Position numbers and translations under genes: made by a program. A DNA stretch of 64,000 nucleotides, from contig AP018180.1 of assembly GCA_002368155.1 (NCBI GenBank), forward strand, positions 3,536,719-3,600,718, written 5' to 3'. Shown one piece after another: positions 25,766 to 35,082 of the stretch; the first letter of the stretch is position 1; the number at the start of each line of letters is the position of its first letter. A model generated the notes under the pieces. That model saw nothing but the letters and a program-made list of their open reading frames with translations. It was not told the origin of the DNA and did not search any database. The stretch comes from Nostoc carneum NIES-2107. GTDB taxonomy: Bacteria > Cyanobacteriota > Cyanobacteriia > Cyanobacteriales > Nostocaceae.

Positions 25766-26395
25766 TTATGCAGTCTTTTTCTGCTCTGTGAATCGGCGCA
25801 GTACACCATTAATAAACCGATGACCATCGTCTCCACTGTAGCGTTTTGCTAATTCCACAGCTTCATTGATAGCTACACTATCGGGTAAGCCTAAAAACAG
25901 CATTTCTGCAACAGCAATTCTCAAAATATCTCGATCAATTTGAGCTAGGCGAGTAACTTGCCAATCTACGAGTGCAGTCGCAATATGTTCGTCGATAGTA
26001 CTGCGTTCCTCGGTCACTGTCTTAACTACTTCGATAGCGTATCTGCTAACTTTCTTATCTTGATTGGCGAGTTGAATCAGTTCGGGAAACTCTACGGCTG
26101 CACCCAATTGATTGATCGCGGTTTGGGTAGCTGCGATCGCTTCTTGTAACATTGTCCGCGCAGTATTCAAGTCAGAGGCACGGGTTTGACTAGTTAAAAT
26201 GCGATCGTGACTGCGTTGCAGTTCACCAGCTGCATTATCCAAATTATCTTGGACTTCCGATCTCAGGGTACGTACTGCCGCTAATACTAACTTAGGCAGT
26301 TGTTCTTCTGTGAGTTTCTTCGGGTTAACAGGCAACTGACTGAGGCTTAACAGCGCTAGTTCACGCGCCAGCTGCTGCGGTTTACGGTCTTGCAT
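25766..26395 (-). CDS. nusB: Transcription antitermination factor NusB
   Basis: A 209-residue all-helical protein. The C-terminal 140 residues carry NusB features: a [15 protein letters not shown] motif, then [26 protein letters not shown]. NusB binds boxA RNA with S10 in rRNA antitermination complexes. The N-terminal extension of about 60 residues relative to E. coli is usual in cyanobacteria. It lies upstream of ftsY by 149 bases and downstream of the DUF502 gene by about 95 bases. Confidence 0.95.
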   Translation of the reverse strand: MQDRKPQQLARELALLSLSQLPVNPKKLTEEQLPKLVLAAVRTLRSEVQDNLDNAAGELQRSHDRILTSQTRASDLNTARTMLQEAIAATQTAINQLGAAVEFPELIQLANQDKKVSRYAIEVVKTVTEERSTIDEHIATALVDWQVTRLAQIDRDILRIAVAEMLFLGLPDSVAINEAVELAKRYSGDDGHRFINGVLRRFTEQKKTA

Positions 26396-26489
26396 ATAAA
26401 GTAAGTTGGAGTTAGTTAAGACTGAATAAAAGTAGGGAGAACGGAATCAGGAGTCTATAGATTTTGCTATAGTCAGACAACCATATTAT

Positions 26490-27299
26490 CTATTTGTTGG
26501 TAACTTTCTCCGAATGATGAGAATTTTCTGCCAAGGGAATCATTTGTGACTTTGTTTCTAGGGCTGTTACGTCCTCTTGAGAAATAGCTATCAGTGTATT
26601 AGGGGCAACAATGCCACCAGAAACCACTATTTTAAAAGCATCTTCTATGGACATGGACAGGGTTATCACCTCATCTTCCGGAACAACCGCATACCATCCA
26701 GTAGTGGGGTTGGGAGTAGTGGGGATAAATACACTCAACATCGGACGCGACATTTGAGCTTGAATCTCATTGCTGATGATACCCGTCACAAAAGCGATCG
26801 CCCATATTCCTCGCCGAGGATACTCTAGCAAAACTACACGCCGAAATTTGCCAGGAGAATCTTTGAGCAGCGTTTCCAAAAGCTGTTTCAGGGTTTTATA
26901 TACCTGTCCCGCTAAAGGAATCGCTTGTAAAAGCTGTTCACCAAAATCTAGTAACCACCGCCCCACAATATTGCGCGCCATCAAGCCAATTAACAGAATA
27001 CTCAGCAGTGGTACAGCTAACCCAACTCCCAAATTCAGTATATTTACTAGTATAGGATGCAATCCCTCAAACGGGTTGAGTTGTTTGGGAATTTGGGTAA
27101 GAAAGTTAATGACCCAACTAGCAATGGTAATAGTTAGCCAGATTGTAGTTGCTAGGGGAATTACTACTAACAACCCAGCAATCAGGTCATTTTTTAAGTC
27201 CTGTTTTAGGCGATTCATTACCAAGTCCCGATTCTCCTTGCTTAGGCTAGTGGAACTTTTGCGATCGGTCTTGTTACCAACCGACTTATTCAAGCGCAT
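26490..27299 (-). CDS. DUF502 family membrane protein
   Basis: A 269-residue membrane protein. The hydrophilic N-terminus of about 35 residues is followed by two hydrophobic segments (about 38-66 and 83-113) and then the DUF502 core: a QAIPLAGQVYKTLKQLLETL stretch, then VVLLEYPRRGIWAIAFVTG. The family is widespread, and related proteins occur in plant endomembranes. Function in bacteria is unknown. An internal ATG at 27218 (codon 28, MNRLKQDL) could be the true start. It is the first gene of the DUF502-nusB-ftsY set. Confidence 0.88.
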   Translation of the reverse strand: MRLNKSVGNKTDRKSSTSLSKENRDLVMNRLKQDLKNDLIAGLLVVIPLATTIWLTITIASWVINFLTQIPKQLNPFEGLHPILVNILNLGVGLAVPLLSILLIGLMARNIVGRWLLDFGEQLLQAIPLAGQVYKTLKQLLETLLKDSPGKFRRVVLLEYPRRGIWAIAFVTGIISNEIQAQMSRPMLSVFIPTTPNPTTGWYAVVPEDEVITLSMSIEDAFKIVVSGGIVAPNTLIAISQEDVTALETKSQMIPLAENSHHSEKVTNK

Positions 27300-27667
27300 A
27301 GATATAACTTGAGGTACAAGCTACCACAAGCAAATCTGGCAACCGCTTTTAATTGCATAATAGATCGCTACGAAGTACTATCGCGGCTCGTTTGGCTGAG
27401 AAAATGTTACTTTTCTTTATCAGACTTGTAAATTATTATTGCAAGTTTCTTAAGTTCTCATCAGACTAGCGTGCCTAATGAAATGCTGCTAATACCTTTG
27501 AAAGTACGAGCAGAACGTGGAAAAAATGTGTTTTCGGTTAAATATGTTTTGGACAGACAAGAGAAAGTTTTCTAAAAAAATTATATAAAAAAATATTAAT
27601 TGCTCATAATCGAGATTGGGGATTAGGAAGATGAGGCAGACAAGTCTTGACTCTTGTACAGACACGA
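27300..27667. other. Gap between DUF502 gene and the hps-region glycosyltransferase
   Basis: No gene seen in 368 bases. It includes the likely promoter of the DUF502 operon on the right side of that gene and, at the other end, repeat DNA (GACTCTTG units and the left half of a CGATTAATCG palindrome). Confidence 0.4.
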
Positions 27668-27681
27668 TTAATCGCGTCTCT
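27660..27681. repeat. AGACGCGATTAATCGCGTCT-type palindrome
   Basis: An almost perfect copy of the palindrome seen exactly at 58935-58954. It contains the stop codon of the adjoining glycosyltransferase gene. Confidence 0.65.
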
Positions 27682-28582
27682 CCAACTCTTGACTCTCAAC
27701 TCCAAATAACACTACATCATCTGGTGTACTTGTTTGTGAAACAGATACTTTTGTCTCTAAGCTAGGGACGGGCATATGCCTCATTTCCCAGACTTTCAGC
27801 AAAATTAGGTATTCGTAGAATGCCTGTAATGTACACCAAGCCATGCCAGCGCGTCCATCCAGACAACCGCCCAATAAAAAATACATATAAAAGAAGCGTA
27901 CCAGTGGTCTAGCAGGTAATCGCAAAGATAAATCTTTTAAGGCGCGCCGTTTTTCTACCTCTGACTTACCAAACAACAAATCTCGCCATTTAACATCACC
28001 TTGTTCTAGTTGATGCAAGGTCTCTATAGCTTCATCAGTAGAATAACGGTTATGCTTTTCAATCCAACGGCTCAAACCCTTGCTACAAGTATAGTGAGGA
28101 TAAGTTTCTTTTAAAAAGCTGGTTGCACCATTACAAACTTCACGTTCAGTATGACCGTAATCTGTAAACCACACTTTACCATGACGGAACAGACGTAGTT
28201 GATAACGCGGATATTGGGTACTGTAGCGAATCCAACGATTCATAAACATCACACGTTCTGCAACGTAGTAACCAATGTAGTCTGGATTTTGTGTTGCTTG
28301 TTCGCATTCTGCAAACAGTTCCGGTGTCATACGTTCATCAGCTTCTAGAATGTACACCCATTCATGCTTGGGCATGATAGACTCTAGCATCCAAGTACGC
28401 TGTCGCCCGTGGCTTTCAAAAGGGTGTTCAAAGACGCGAACTGGATAGCGATGGGCAATTTCTAAAGTGCGATCGCTGCTGCATGAATCCACAACAATAA
28501 TGTCATCAGATAACATTGCTGACTCTATACAAGCAGCAATATCTAATTCTTCGTTATAAGTCAGTATATAAATAGAAAACAT
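27668..28582 (-). CDS. Glycosyltransferase family 2 (WaaE/KdtX-like)
   Basis: A 304-residue GT-A fold transferase. N-terminal FSIYILTYNEELDIAACIES, then DDIIVVDSCSSDRT as the nucleotide-binding Asp region, and EADER as a DxD-like motif around residue 100. The WaaE-like signature continues with FRHGKVWFTDYGHTE. It is cytoplasmic with a membrane-leaning C-terminal segment. It is the last gene of the hps region on this strand, so a role in hormogonium polysaccharide is likely by context. The final eleven residues (GVESQELERRD) are encoded by intergenic repeat DNA, suggesting the native stop was lost. Confidence 0.88.
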   Translation of the reverse strand: MFSIYILTYNEELDIAACIESAMLSDDIIVVDSCSSDRTLEIAHRYPVRVFEHPFESHGRQRTWMLESIMPKHEWVYILEADERMTPELFAECEQATQNPDYIGYYVAERVMFMNRWIRYSTQYPRYQLRLFRHGKVWFTDYGHTEREVCNGATSFLKETYPHYTCSKGLSRWIEKHNRYSTDEAIETLHQLEQGDVKWRDLLFGKSEVEKRRALKDLSLRLPARPLVRFFYMYFLLGGCLDGRAGMAWCTLQAFYEYLILLKVWEMRHMPVPSLETKVSVSQTSTPDDVVLFGVESQELERRD

Positions 28583-28964
28583 TCTCTACTCTTAGTAAAA
28601 ATATTTATACCCAATCAAGCTACATAGTAGTTAATTTCATCCCAGTTCCCCACAGTAAAAACCCAGAATCAAGGCATGAAAATCCCTCTTATCTGGTCTC
28701 TAGTTTTCATGATTTTAGACATTAATGTAATAAATTACACTTTTTATAGCACAGCACGGCGTAAGTAAGCCACCCAGTCTTCAACAACGAAACCCTGACG
28801 CTGTATACCTGCTTGAATTTTGCATTCACGGCGGTACTAGCCCCTTTTTATGAGAAAAGGGTAAAGGTATTTCCCCTTTCCCTTTTACCCTTTAACCTTT
28901 TCCCTGCTTAAGGCTGCTTATCAATACTGGGTTTTTCATTTTGAATCAGCAAATTTTGCATTGC
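28583..28964. other. Gap between glycosyltransferase and hpsJ-like genes
   Basis: A 382-base stretch with no gene. It contains a low-complexity tract built from repeated CCCTTT-like units (28875-28915) resembling the one near 30005-30040. Confidence 0.4.
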
Positions 28965-29807
28965 TTAACGAGGTGCAGGAGTTTTGCGTCCACTACTTTG
29001 GAAAGTTCCCATACCTTTTAATCCTGTCCAGCCGATAATGATATAACCAAGAGACAACAGCAAACTGCTAATACCAGTGCGGATTCCAGATTTCCAAGCA
29101 TTGTCTCTAGCTTGTTTCTCGGCTTCTTCCTTACGCTGACGCACTTGGCTGAGTTGTTGATTGCGTAAAGCCTGAACATCTGTTTGTTCTTGAATAGCCT
29201 TATCAAGTACTTTCGGATCTGCCTTAGCTTTCTTGAGTAAATCTTTAACAGCTGGGGGAACTTGAGGACTTTCTAGCGCTTGCTTATATTTTTGCTCGTC
29301 TTTCAGTATTTCAGTTAACTGAGTTTTAGTTTGATTCCGCAGTTGTTCTAGCTGTGCTTTTCCTTGATCAGTATTCAGTTGTGCTTGCAATTGCGATAAG
29401 CGATTATTAAGTTGATTTTCTGCCTGATCTGCATCTTGGTTAATTTGATTAACTGCTTGAGTCTTAGCTTGATTTACATTATTGAGATGCAGGGGGAAAA
29501 TTAACAAAAACATTAAGCCTAAGATACTTGATAGAACGAAGGCAGGAAATCTTAAATCGAGACTAGGGGTGCGATCGCTATCACCATCAGTCTCTATCCA
29601 ATAAGCCGCAAACAGTATCCCAAAGCCTACCAATGGTACAATCCCCCGATCCACAAGAGCTGTAGCCAAATTAATTTGCCATGTGCGATCGGTTGGTTGG
29701 AAGGGTAACAACAGAATCGCAAAGTCTAGCAAAAAGGACAAAATGAGGACAATGCCCACCACCTTTAATGTCAGGGCAGTGTTTACGGTAGTAAAACGTT
29801 TCACCAT
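28965..29807 (-). CDS. hpsJ: HpsJ-like membrane protein with coiled coil
   Basis: A 280-residue protein: three N-terminal transmembrane segments (about 11-34, 52-72, 88-109), a long Gln/Lys-rich coiled coil (115-235) and a final transmembrane segment (242-268). This layout and the VDRGIVPLVGFGILFAAYWIE segment fit HpsJ of the Nostoc hps locus, which is required for hormogonium polysaccharide and motility. The gene symbol is given by similarity and context; HpsJ has paralogues in many cyanobacteria. Its exact biochemical role is unknown. Confidence 0.7.
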   Translation of the reverse strand: MVKRFTTVNTALTLKVVGIVLILSFLLDFAILLLPFQPTDRTWQINLATALVDRGIVPLVGFGILFAAYWIETDGDSDRTPSLDLRFPAFVLSSILGLMFLLIFPLHLNNVNQAKTQAVNQINQDADQAENQLNNRLSQLQAQLNTDQGKAQLEQLRNQTKTQLTEILKDEQKYKQALESPQVPPAVKDLLKKAKADPKVLDKAIQEQTDVQALRNQQLSQVRQRKEEAEKQARDNAWKSGIRTGISSLLLSLGYIIIGWTGLKGMGTFQSSGRKTPAPR

Positions 29808-30294
29808 AGTTTTTTAGTCTTTGAGTAAATCAGAGTGATTGTCCTATATAAAGTTACTGGAATATTGCTCCCATAACCGTACTTGTTATATGGCAACAAA
29901 AGGTTGATGTCACACAATTAGATCATGTCGGTACTCGATGGCTGAAAGCCGAGTCCCAATACTTGTCGGTTAAGAGCAAAAGGGGAAGGGGAAAAGGGGC
30001 AAGAAAAAACCTTTAACCCTTACCCTTTAACCTTTTCCCCAAACCAAATTCCGAGTTGAAAATCCTTAACCGAGCAGTATTGAGCCGAGTCCCACAATCA
30101 ATTATCAATAGTTACTACTTTTGACCATTGACTAATCAACGCCAAATCTTACCCTTAATCGGAAATAAGCATAGAGATTTTGGGTCTCTTGCAATGAAAC
30201 TACACCAAAGTAGCACTTGTCATCATAAGTGTCCTCAGAAGTTACCTAGTGTTTTGCAACACTTTTAGTAAATTTCTCCATATTTCTTCACTCA
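29808..30294. other. Gap upstream of hpsJ-like gene
   Basis: A 487-base stretch without a gene. It has a pair of related segments (GCCGAGTCCCAATACT at about 29949 and GAGCCGAGTCCCACAAT near 30082) and between them CCCTTT-type low-complexity DNA. It probably contains the hpsJ promoter. Confidence 0.4.
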
Positions 30295-30930
30295 TCACTG
30301 AGTTTTGTCAGCAACTTCTCTAGCAATAGTTTGTTCCCAAATTGGCAGATCTTCAGGACGGTCAACATCAGCCAAGATAGGTAAGTCAGTGTGTGATAAA
30401 TTAAGCTGCTGAGCGATGTCTACAGTTTGTGAGAATACTTGAGAAGTTCCCCAGTCGATATTAGCGAATAATTGCGGAATTGATTGCCGTAACCCAATTA
30501 AGTAGTATCCCCCGTCCATTGCAGGGCCTAGAACTAGGTCAAAATTATCTAGTTGCTCAAACGCCATTGCTAGCAACTGAGAATTTACCCCTGGACAATC
30601 TATACCAATGATTATGACTTGTTGTTTACCATATGCAACAGCATCCGCAAGCGATCGCATCATGCGATCGCCTAAATCACCTTCACCTTGAGGCTGGTAA
30701 ACTAAATCAGACCCCAACCAATCCTGCATAAGTTGTAAATTTCCGCCTGCAAACCGCACTTCAAAAGAAATAGCAAGCGTTTTTTGCAATGCTTGAACTT
30801 GCAATATCGTATATTCAGTCATCTGCTTTTGCAGATTAGCAGCACCCAATTCACCTAAAGCAGGTATTAACCGGGTTTTGGTCTTCCCTGGTTCTGGATA
30901 ACGAGTAAATATAATTAGGTGCTTGAAAAT
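30295..30930 (-). CDS. TIGR04282-type glycosyltransferase (DUF2064)
   Basis: A small GT-A fold transferase, about 211 residues. The N-terminal HLIIFTRYPEPGKTKTRLIPALG motif binds the nucleotide sugar; GIDCPGVN and GPAMDGGYYLIGL follow, with DVDRPEDL at the end. The conserved N-terminus lies upstream of the first standard start (TTG at 30849), and the frame there contains no ATG, GTG or TTG before a stop at 30967. I extended it to an ATT at 30928-30930; CTG at 30943-30945 is another choice. TIGR04282 members are named for arsenosugar biosynthesis, but here the gene lies inside the hps region. Confidence 0.75.
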   Translation of the reverse strand: MFKHLIIFTRYPEPGKTKTRLIPALGELGAANLQKQMTEYTILQVQALQKTLAISFEVRFAGGNLQLMQDWLGSDLVYQPQGEGDLGDRMMRSLADAVAYGKQQVIIIGIDCPGVNSQLLAMAFEQLDNFDLVLGPAMDGGYYLIGLRQSIPQLFANIDWGTSQVFSQTVDIAQQLNLSHTDLPILADVDRPEDLPIWEQTIAREVADKTQ

Positions 30931-30981
30931 ATCTAGTGATTTCAGAACGGAATACCTTACTTGTAATCAATAAAAATTATT

Positions 30982-31653
30982 TTAATAGCAATACTTGCCA
31001 CTTTGATTTGCTTTTAGGTGTTCTTTTCCAGTTCGCATTGCTCCTAACACTGTAGAAACATAGATACAACGCTTTGTCTGAGAAGTATGCTGACTATAAA
31101 AAGTTATCTGCCCTAACGTTCTGAGAGAAGTTTTGGTACACTCATCACCAATTGCGTAAACAGGGCAACCTTGGTAGTTAAACATCACTTTCCACATTTG
31201 GGGGGAAGTTGTTTTTGCTAAAGTTGTCTCGTAATTACCCTTATTGTTTTTTTCTTTGAAAATCTGAATATTTGGGTGAAGACTGTACCAAAGATTATCG
31301 TTGTTTTTAACAGCATCAGGAATAAATTTGCTAGTTTCTGCTGGATGAACAGTCCATTGCACGATACCATTGTTTTCGCGCAAGCTAACTTGCCAAGTCA
31401 GTTTATGGTTGATCGCTTGGCTTTGAGCTTGGCGTAAGGCTTGATGAACTTCTTCTTGAGCATTATTAAGACGACGAACTTCTACAAAACCTAGCCAACT
31501 GGGTATTGTAATAGCCGCTAATATACCAACTACTAAAATCACAACTAACATCTCTAGTAAAGTGAAGCCGCTACTAGAGGGATTTTTCAAAAAAAATTTG
31601 AGATTAACTAACCTTAGGAAATTCACAAAAATATTTTGAACAACTTTAAGCAA
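30982..31653 (-). CDS. FimT/GspH-type pseudopilin, second HpsD-like copy
   Basis: A 223-residue pseudopilin. After a 27-residue basic leader comes the prepilin peptidase site SGFTLLEMLVVILVVGILAA with Glu5 of the mature helix. The globular domain has the GspH/FimT pattern (RRLNNAQEEVHQALRQAQSQA) and cysteines near the end. Its C-terminal LGAMRTGK motif matches the LGSIKTGK of the pseudopilin at 32792-33496, so the two are paralogues. It should enter the type IV pilus-like machine that exports the polysaccharide. It follows hpsE by 58 bases. Confidence 0.85.
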   Translation of the reverse strand: MLKVVQNIFVNFLRLVNLKFFLKNPSSSGFTLLEMLVVILVVGILAAITIPSWLGFVEVRRLNNAQEEVHQALRQAQSQAINHKLTWQVSLRENNGIVQWTVHPAETSKFIPDAVKNNDNLWYSLHPNIQIFKEKNNKGNYETTLAKTTSPQMWKVMFNYQGCPVYAIGDECTKTSLRTLGQITFYSQHTSQTKRCIYVSTVLGAMRTGKEHLKANQSGKYCY

Positions 31654-31711
31654 CTGATATGTTAGTCATTACATTAACCAATGTCTACTCTGTATTTGTA
31701 AACATCAATGA

Positions 31712-32665
31712 CTATTTATCAAGATATCCATGTTGCCAAAGATAAAAAGGACTGATAAAACTACTCATAAATAGTTGCATTTCACAAGATGCAACTAATT
31801 CATTTTTAACTTGTGAACGATATTTCAATAAGTGCAAAATTATTTTACGTAAATCATTGATGAGGTAAGCGAAAAATGCTATTGGCTTAGCGCAAGGTTT
31901 TACACCTAGCATTCTAGTGACATAACGGCTAAGTCCAATTCCTGTAAAAAAGGGTATTAAATAATCTTTTTGTAACCGCCAACTTGGTATTTCATGAAAA
32001 ATTTTCATGTTGGGATTGTACCAAATCTCCCACCCAGATTCTTGAAGATAAGATAACATTTCCAAGTCTTCGCTGGTGAGCATATTACCTTTGACTCTAC
32101 CAGTTAAAATAACTTTATTGGGTACACTTTCTAACCAAGCTTGTCTACGCACAACAAGTCCAGCCGAAGGAGGTAATAATTTATTAGATGCTTTATAAAG
32201 CAAAGGTACATCACCACGCTTTGTAATTGCCAAAAAAGGCTCAATTCGCTGAAAATTTTCTGGGGGTTCAACTTCCCATTGAGCATGAATTTGACTAGCA
32301 TAAGCTCCAGCTTGAGGATGGTTTTGTCCAAAAGTATAAGCTGCGGCTACCCAGTTTGGTTCTGGATAATTATCATCATCTAAGAAACCAATTAATTCGC
32401 CTTTAGCCTCTTGCACGGCTCGCTTTCTAGCGTATGCTGCTCCTTGTCTAGCTTCAAAACAATATTTTAGAGGGTAAGGACATTGCCAATTTTCTTGATA
32501 GCTTTGAATAACTTCTGCTGTGTTATCAGTGCTGTTGTTGTCTACAACAATAATTTCCCAAGAAAAATTTTCAGTATCAAGTTGATTTTGCAACTTTTCC
32601 AGTAATTTAGGCAATCTACTTGCACCGTTAAAAGTTGGGATAGCAACAGTAAATTCAATATTCAT
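31712..32665 (-). CDS. hpsE: Hormogonium polysaccharide glycosyltransferase HpsE
   Basis: A 317-residue family 2 glycosyltransferase: FTVAIPTFNGASRLPKLLEK at the N-terminus, VVDNNSTDNT, the DxD-type FLDDDNYPEPNW around residue 95-106, and the acceptor-side LTSEDLEM motif near 205. A C-terminal amphipathic region may bind the membrane. The position directly after the pseudopilin genes of the hps locus matches hpsE. It is about as long as, and clearly similar along its whole length to, the gene at 50010-50975. Confidence 0.85.
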   Translation of the reverse strand: MNIEFTVAIPTFNGASRLPKLLEKLQNQLDTENFSWEIIVVDNNSTDNTAEVIQSYQENWQCPYPLKYCFEARQGAAYARKRAVQEAKGELIGFLDDDNYPEPNWVAAAYTFGQNHPQAGAYASQIHAQWEVEPPENFQRIEPFLAITKRGDVPLLYKASNKLLPPSAGLVVRRQAWLESVPNKVILTGRVKGNMLTSEDLEMLSYLQESGWEIWYNPNMKIFHEIPSWRLQKDYLIPFFTGIGLSRYVTRMLGVKPCAKPIAFFAYLINDLRKIILHLLKYRSQVKNELVASCEMQLFMSSFISPFYLWQHGYLDK

Positions 32666-32791
32666 AGCTCTCTACTGATTATCAAAACCTACCTTATAAA
32701 TCAATTGTTAACTTGCGGTACTGTTTTGATGTTCAGTTGATATACTGAATTAATTAACAATTTCTGTTAAACCCGCTTAATTTGCCAGTTT

Positions 32792-33496
32792 TTAATTACA
32801 TTCAGTATCTTTTCCTGTTTTGATAGAACCTAATAAAGTTTTGACAATCACACAGCGCTTAACACCTGTAGGCTCAGTAGGATTACCTGATTTTGCTAAA
32901 CTTATAGCTATAATCAAGCCTTTATCACCAATTTTATTGTTTTGTACAGATGTTAAACTGTTAGTGTTAGTAGTTATTGGATTATCAAAAACTAAAGCAC
33001 CTGTGTAGTCAAAAGTAATTGTTTTTGCGGTAGTAGAGGCATAGGATACAGTACTACTGCTAGTAGTGGTGTTTGTATCAGTCAGGTTTGTTCCTAGTAC
33101 TATTAACCCTGATTGAATTCCTAAACCTTCACCTAAAACGCGCCAATAACCATCAGCAACATCTTTTGTAGGATAGACAGCTATTTTGGGAATGTTATTG
33201 TCAGTGATAAAACTGACATTATAACTAACTTTTCGCCTTTTGGCTTCTCCCTGAGCTTCTTGAATTGCTGACACAATCACATCGTTAGCTTTATTTATCG
33301 TTTGTCTTTTACTAAAACTCAGCCAACTAGGAGCTGCGATCGCAGATAATATCCCAATCATCACTACTACAACTACAACCTCTAATAGACTAAACCCAGA
33401 ACTCTCTGAGGGAATAGTGGGAGAGTCTTTTAGTTTTTGAAAGAGAAATTTAAGTTGATAGTTATGTATTTTTTCTTTTAACGCTAAACTATACAT
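32792..33496 (-). CDS. hpsD: FimT/GspH-type pseudopilin (HpsD-like)
   Basis: A 234-residue pseudopilin with leader of about 35 residues, cleavage site SGFSLLEVVVVVVMIGILSA and a GspH-like globular domain (INKANDVIVSAIQEAQGEAKRR). The C-terminus carries the KTLLGSIKTGK motif. Position after hpsC in the hps locus supports the HpsD name, though the symbol is by context. It should assemble into a pilus-like fibre needed for polysaccharide export. The next gene, hpsE, is 126 bases downstream. Confidence 0.75.
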   Translation of the reverse strand: MYSLALKEKIHNYQLKFLFQKLKDSPTIPSESSGFSLLEVVVVVVMIGILSAIAAPSWLSFSKRQTINKANDVIVSAIQEAQGEAKRRKVSYNVSFITDNNIPKIAVYPTKDVADGYWRVLGEGLGIQSGLIVLGTNLTDTNTTTSSSTVSYASTTAKTITFDYTGALVFDNPITTNTNSLTSVQNNKIGDKGLIIAISLAKSGNPTEPTGVKRCVIVKTLLGSIKTGKDTECN

Positions 33497-33625
33497 AGCA
33501 GGCTGACCTCAATGAGTTGAATAAATGTAGTGTAGACCCCAAGTATATGAGTGAAAATTGCTAATTGCCTAACTATCATTAACGCAGAGCTATTAGCATT
33601 ATTAGAAATTAATCATTATGACTTA

Positions 33626-34567
33626 TTATTTGGTGAATACGAATCCTCGTCCTTGTACTCTGGCGCTAGCTTGTGGAAAATAAATTTTTCTGCTTTCACT
33701 ACTTTGATCAAAATTCAAATTCGTATTTTGAGCACGAGCAAGAGCATTACCACGTAAATAGATGTCTGCTACAGTTTTACTCGAGTCTACACATACGTAA
33801 AAACCACGTGTTTTAACATTATCTGTAGCAACATCATCTCCGCTACCAGAGAATTGTGGAACCATTTGACCAGTAGAGCAAGAAGGCGCTGGGTTAGCTG
33901 TAGTAGCTGTAGTTGTTTGATCAATATAATCAACAAGAGTCAAAACTTGTTGATTATAGCTTTCGTCACTTTTTGTCCATTGATTCATTTTGGTTTCCAG
34001 GTCTCCTTCACCGTCTAAACTAAACATCTTAAAACCAGCATCCCTAGTGCTGCTTATATCTGTATCAGTTTGACCATAACCATTACTAATTTGAAATCTA
34101 CCAATCCGAGCAGCATTAGACCATGTAGAATCATTATCTTTAATTACATAGTAAGCAACTAAAGAGTAGACAAAGGTATCATTAGCACCACCTTCAACAG
34201 TTAGTCCACCTGCAATATACTGTCGCTTCCAAAAGACAAGCACAGGAAAATATTTATCTTTTTGATCATACTTAGGTAATTGGCTTCTAATCGCAGCTAT
34301 GCCATCAGCATCATAGATATAAACTGCTTGCTGCATATCTCTGTTAATGTAGTCAAGTGCTGATCTCATTTCTTGTTCGGTAGTTGCCTTTGCTTGTTCT
34401 TTACGATCATTCTCAAGAATACTGATCATAAATCCCAACAAAGGCGTAATGATTAGGGCAGCTAAGATTAGACCAACAAGTAGCTCAATTAAGGTAAACC
34501 CATTGACTTTTTGTTTGAATCCAACCTTTTTTATATAATTACTCGAAAAATATTTATAAAAACTCAT
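33626..34567 (-). CDS. hpsC: Hormogonium polysaccharide secretion pseudopilin HpsC
   Basis: A 313-residue PilW-like pseudopilin. The type III leader ends in NGFTLIELLVGLILAALIIT, with the conserved Glu5. The long globular domain begins with a DRKEQAKATTEQEMRSALDYI helix and a DMQQAVYIYDADG segment typical of PilW-type minor pilins. Two cysteines in the C-terminal third are placed for a disulfide. It belongs to the hps pseudopilin set, but a 515-base gap containing repeat DNA separates it from hpsB. Confidence 0.85.
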   Translation of the reverse strand: MSFYKYFSSNYIKKVGFKQKVNGFTLIELLVGLILAALIITPLLGFMISILENDRKEQAKATTEQEMRSALDYINRDMQQAVYIYDADGIAAIRSQLPKYDQKDKYFPVLVFWKRQYIAGGLTVEGGANDTFVYSLVAYYVIKDNDSTWSNAARIGRFQISNGYGQTDTDISSTRDAGFKMFSLDGEGDLETKMNQWTKSDESYNQQVLTLVDYIDQTTTATTANPAPSCSTGQMVPQFSGSGDDVATDNVKTRGFYVCVDSSKTVADIYLRGNALARAQNTNLNFDQSSESRKIYFPQASARVQGRGFVFTK

Positions 34568-35082
34568 AATGCTATGTTTTCTCCCTAAAATTGCAGATAT
34601 TTAGCATTGAGATTGATGAATCAACTCAGTCTATTTTAGAAACAGAAGCTTACTAAAAAATTTGATTGGCTTAGAGCTTAATTTATCAAATGCACACTAA
34701 TGATAAAAAAGGTATGGTTCCCAGAGATTATTTATAAAGGAAAAATAAATTGCTATAGGGGGAGCCAGTCGCGTAGGTGGGTTTCCTGACTTGGGCAAAC
34801 TAGCATTGTTTAGGCACATATCTTCGATATGATTTGTGACTAAAAAACCCTAGCGCTTAATGCATTGCCACATAATATGGTGCTTTACGGCTCAATTTTA
34901 TAGTCTCTAAGTCTCAATTTTTTCATAGCCGTAAAACACCTACTTAAGATTTACTTTATAAATGGTCTTTCAAGGTATAGCTATTTTCTAGCTAGTTATT
35001 CATGCCAGGTTTTGGCACAAACCTTGCCACGAAAATCTGTCTTTCCCATGCCCCATACTTTATGACCATTTTCAAGTTAGAA
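34568..35082. other. 515-base gap between hpsB and hpsC
   Basis: No gene. It holds a GGAGCCAGT-family repeat (34761-34805) and a stretch with a GTTTTACGGC/GCTTTACGGC inverted pair around 34882-34932. Large for a gap within an operon, so it may split transcription or carry a secondary promoter for hpsC. Confidence 0.45.
34761..34805. repeat. Copy of the GGAGCCAGT repeat family
   Basis: GGAGCCAGTCGCGT ... TTGGGCAAACTAGC, same family and orientation as the copy inside the mannosidase gene. Confidence 0.6.
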
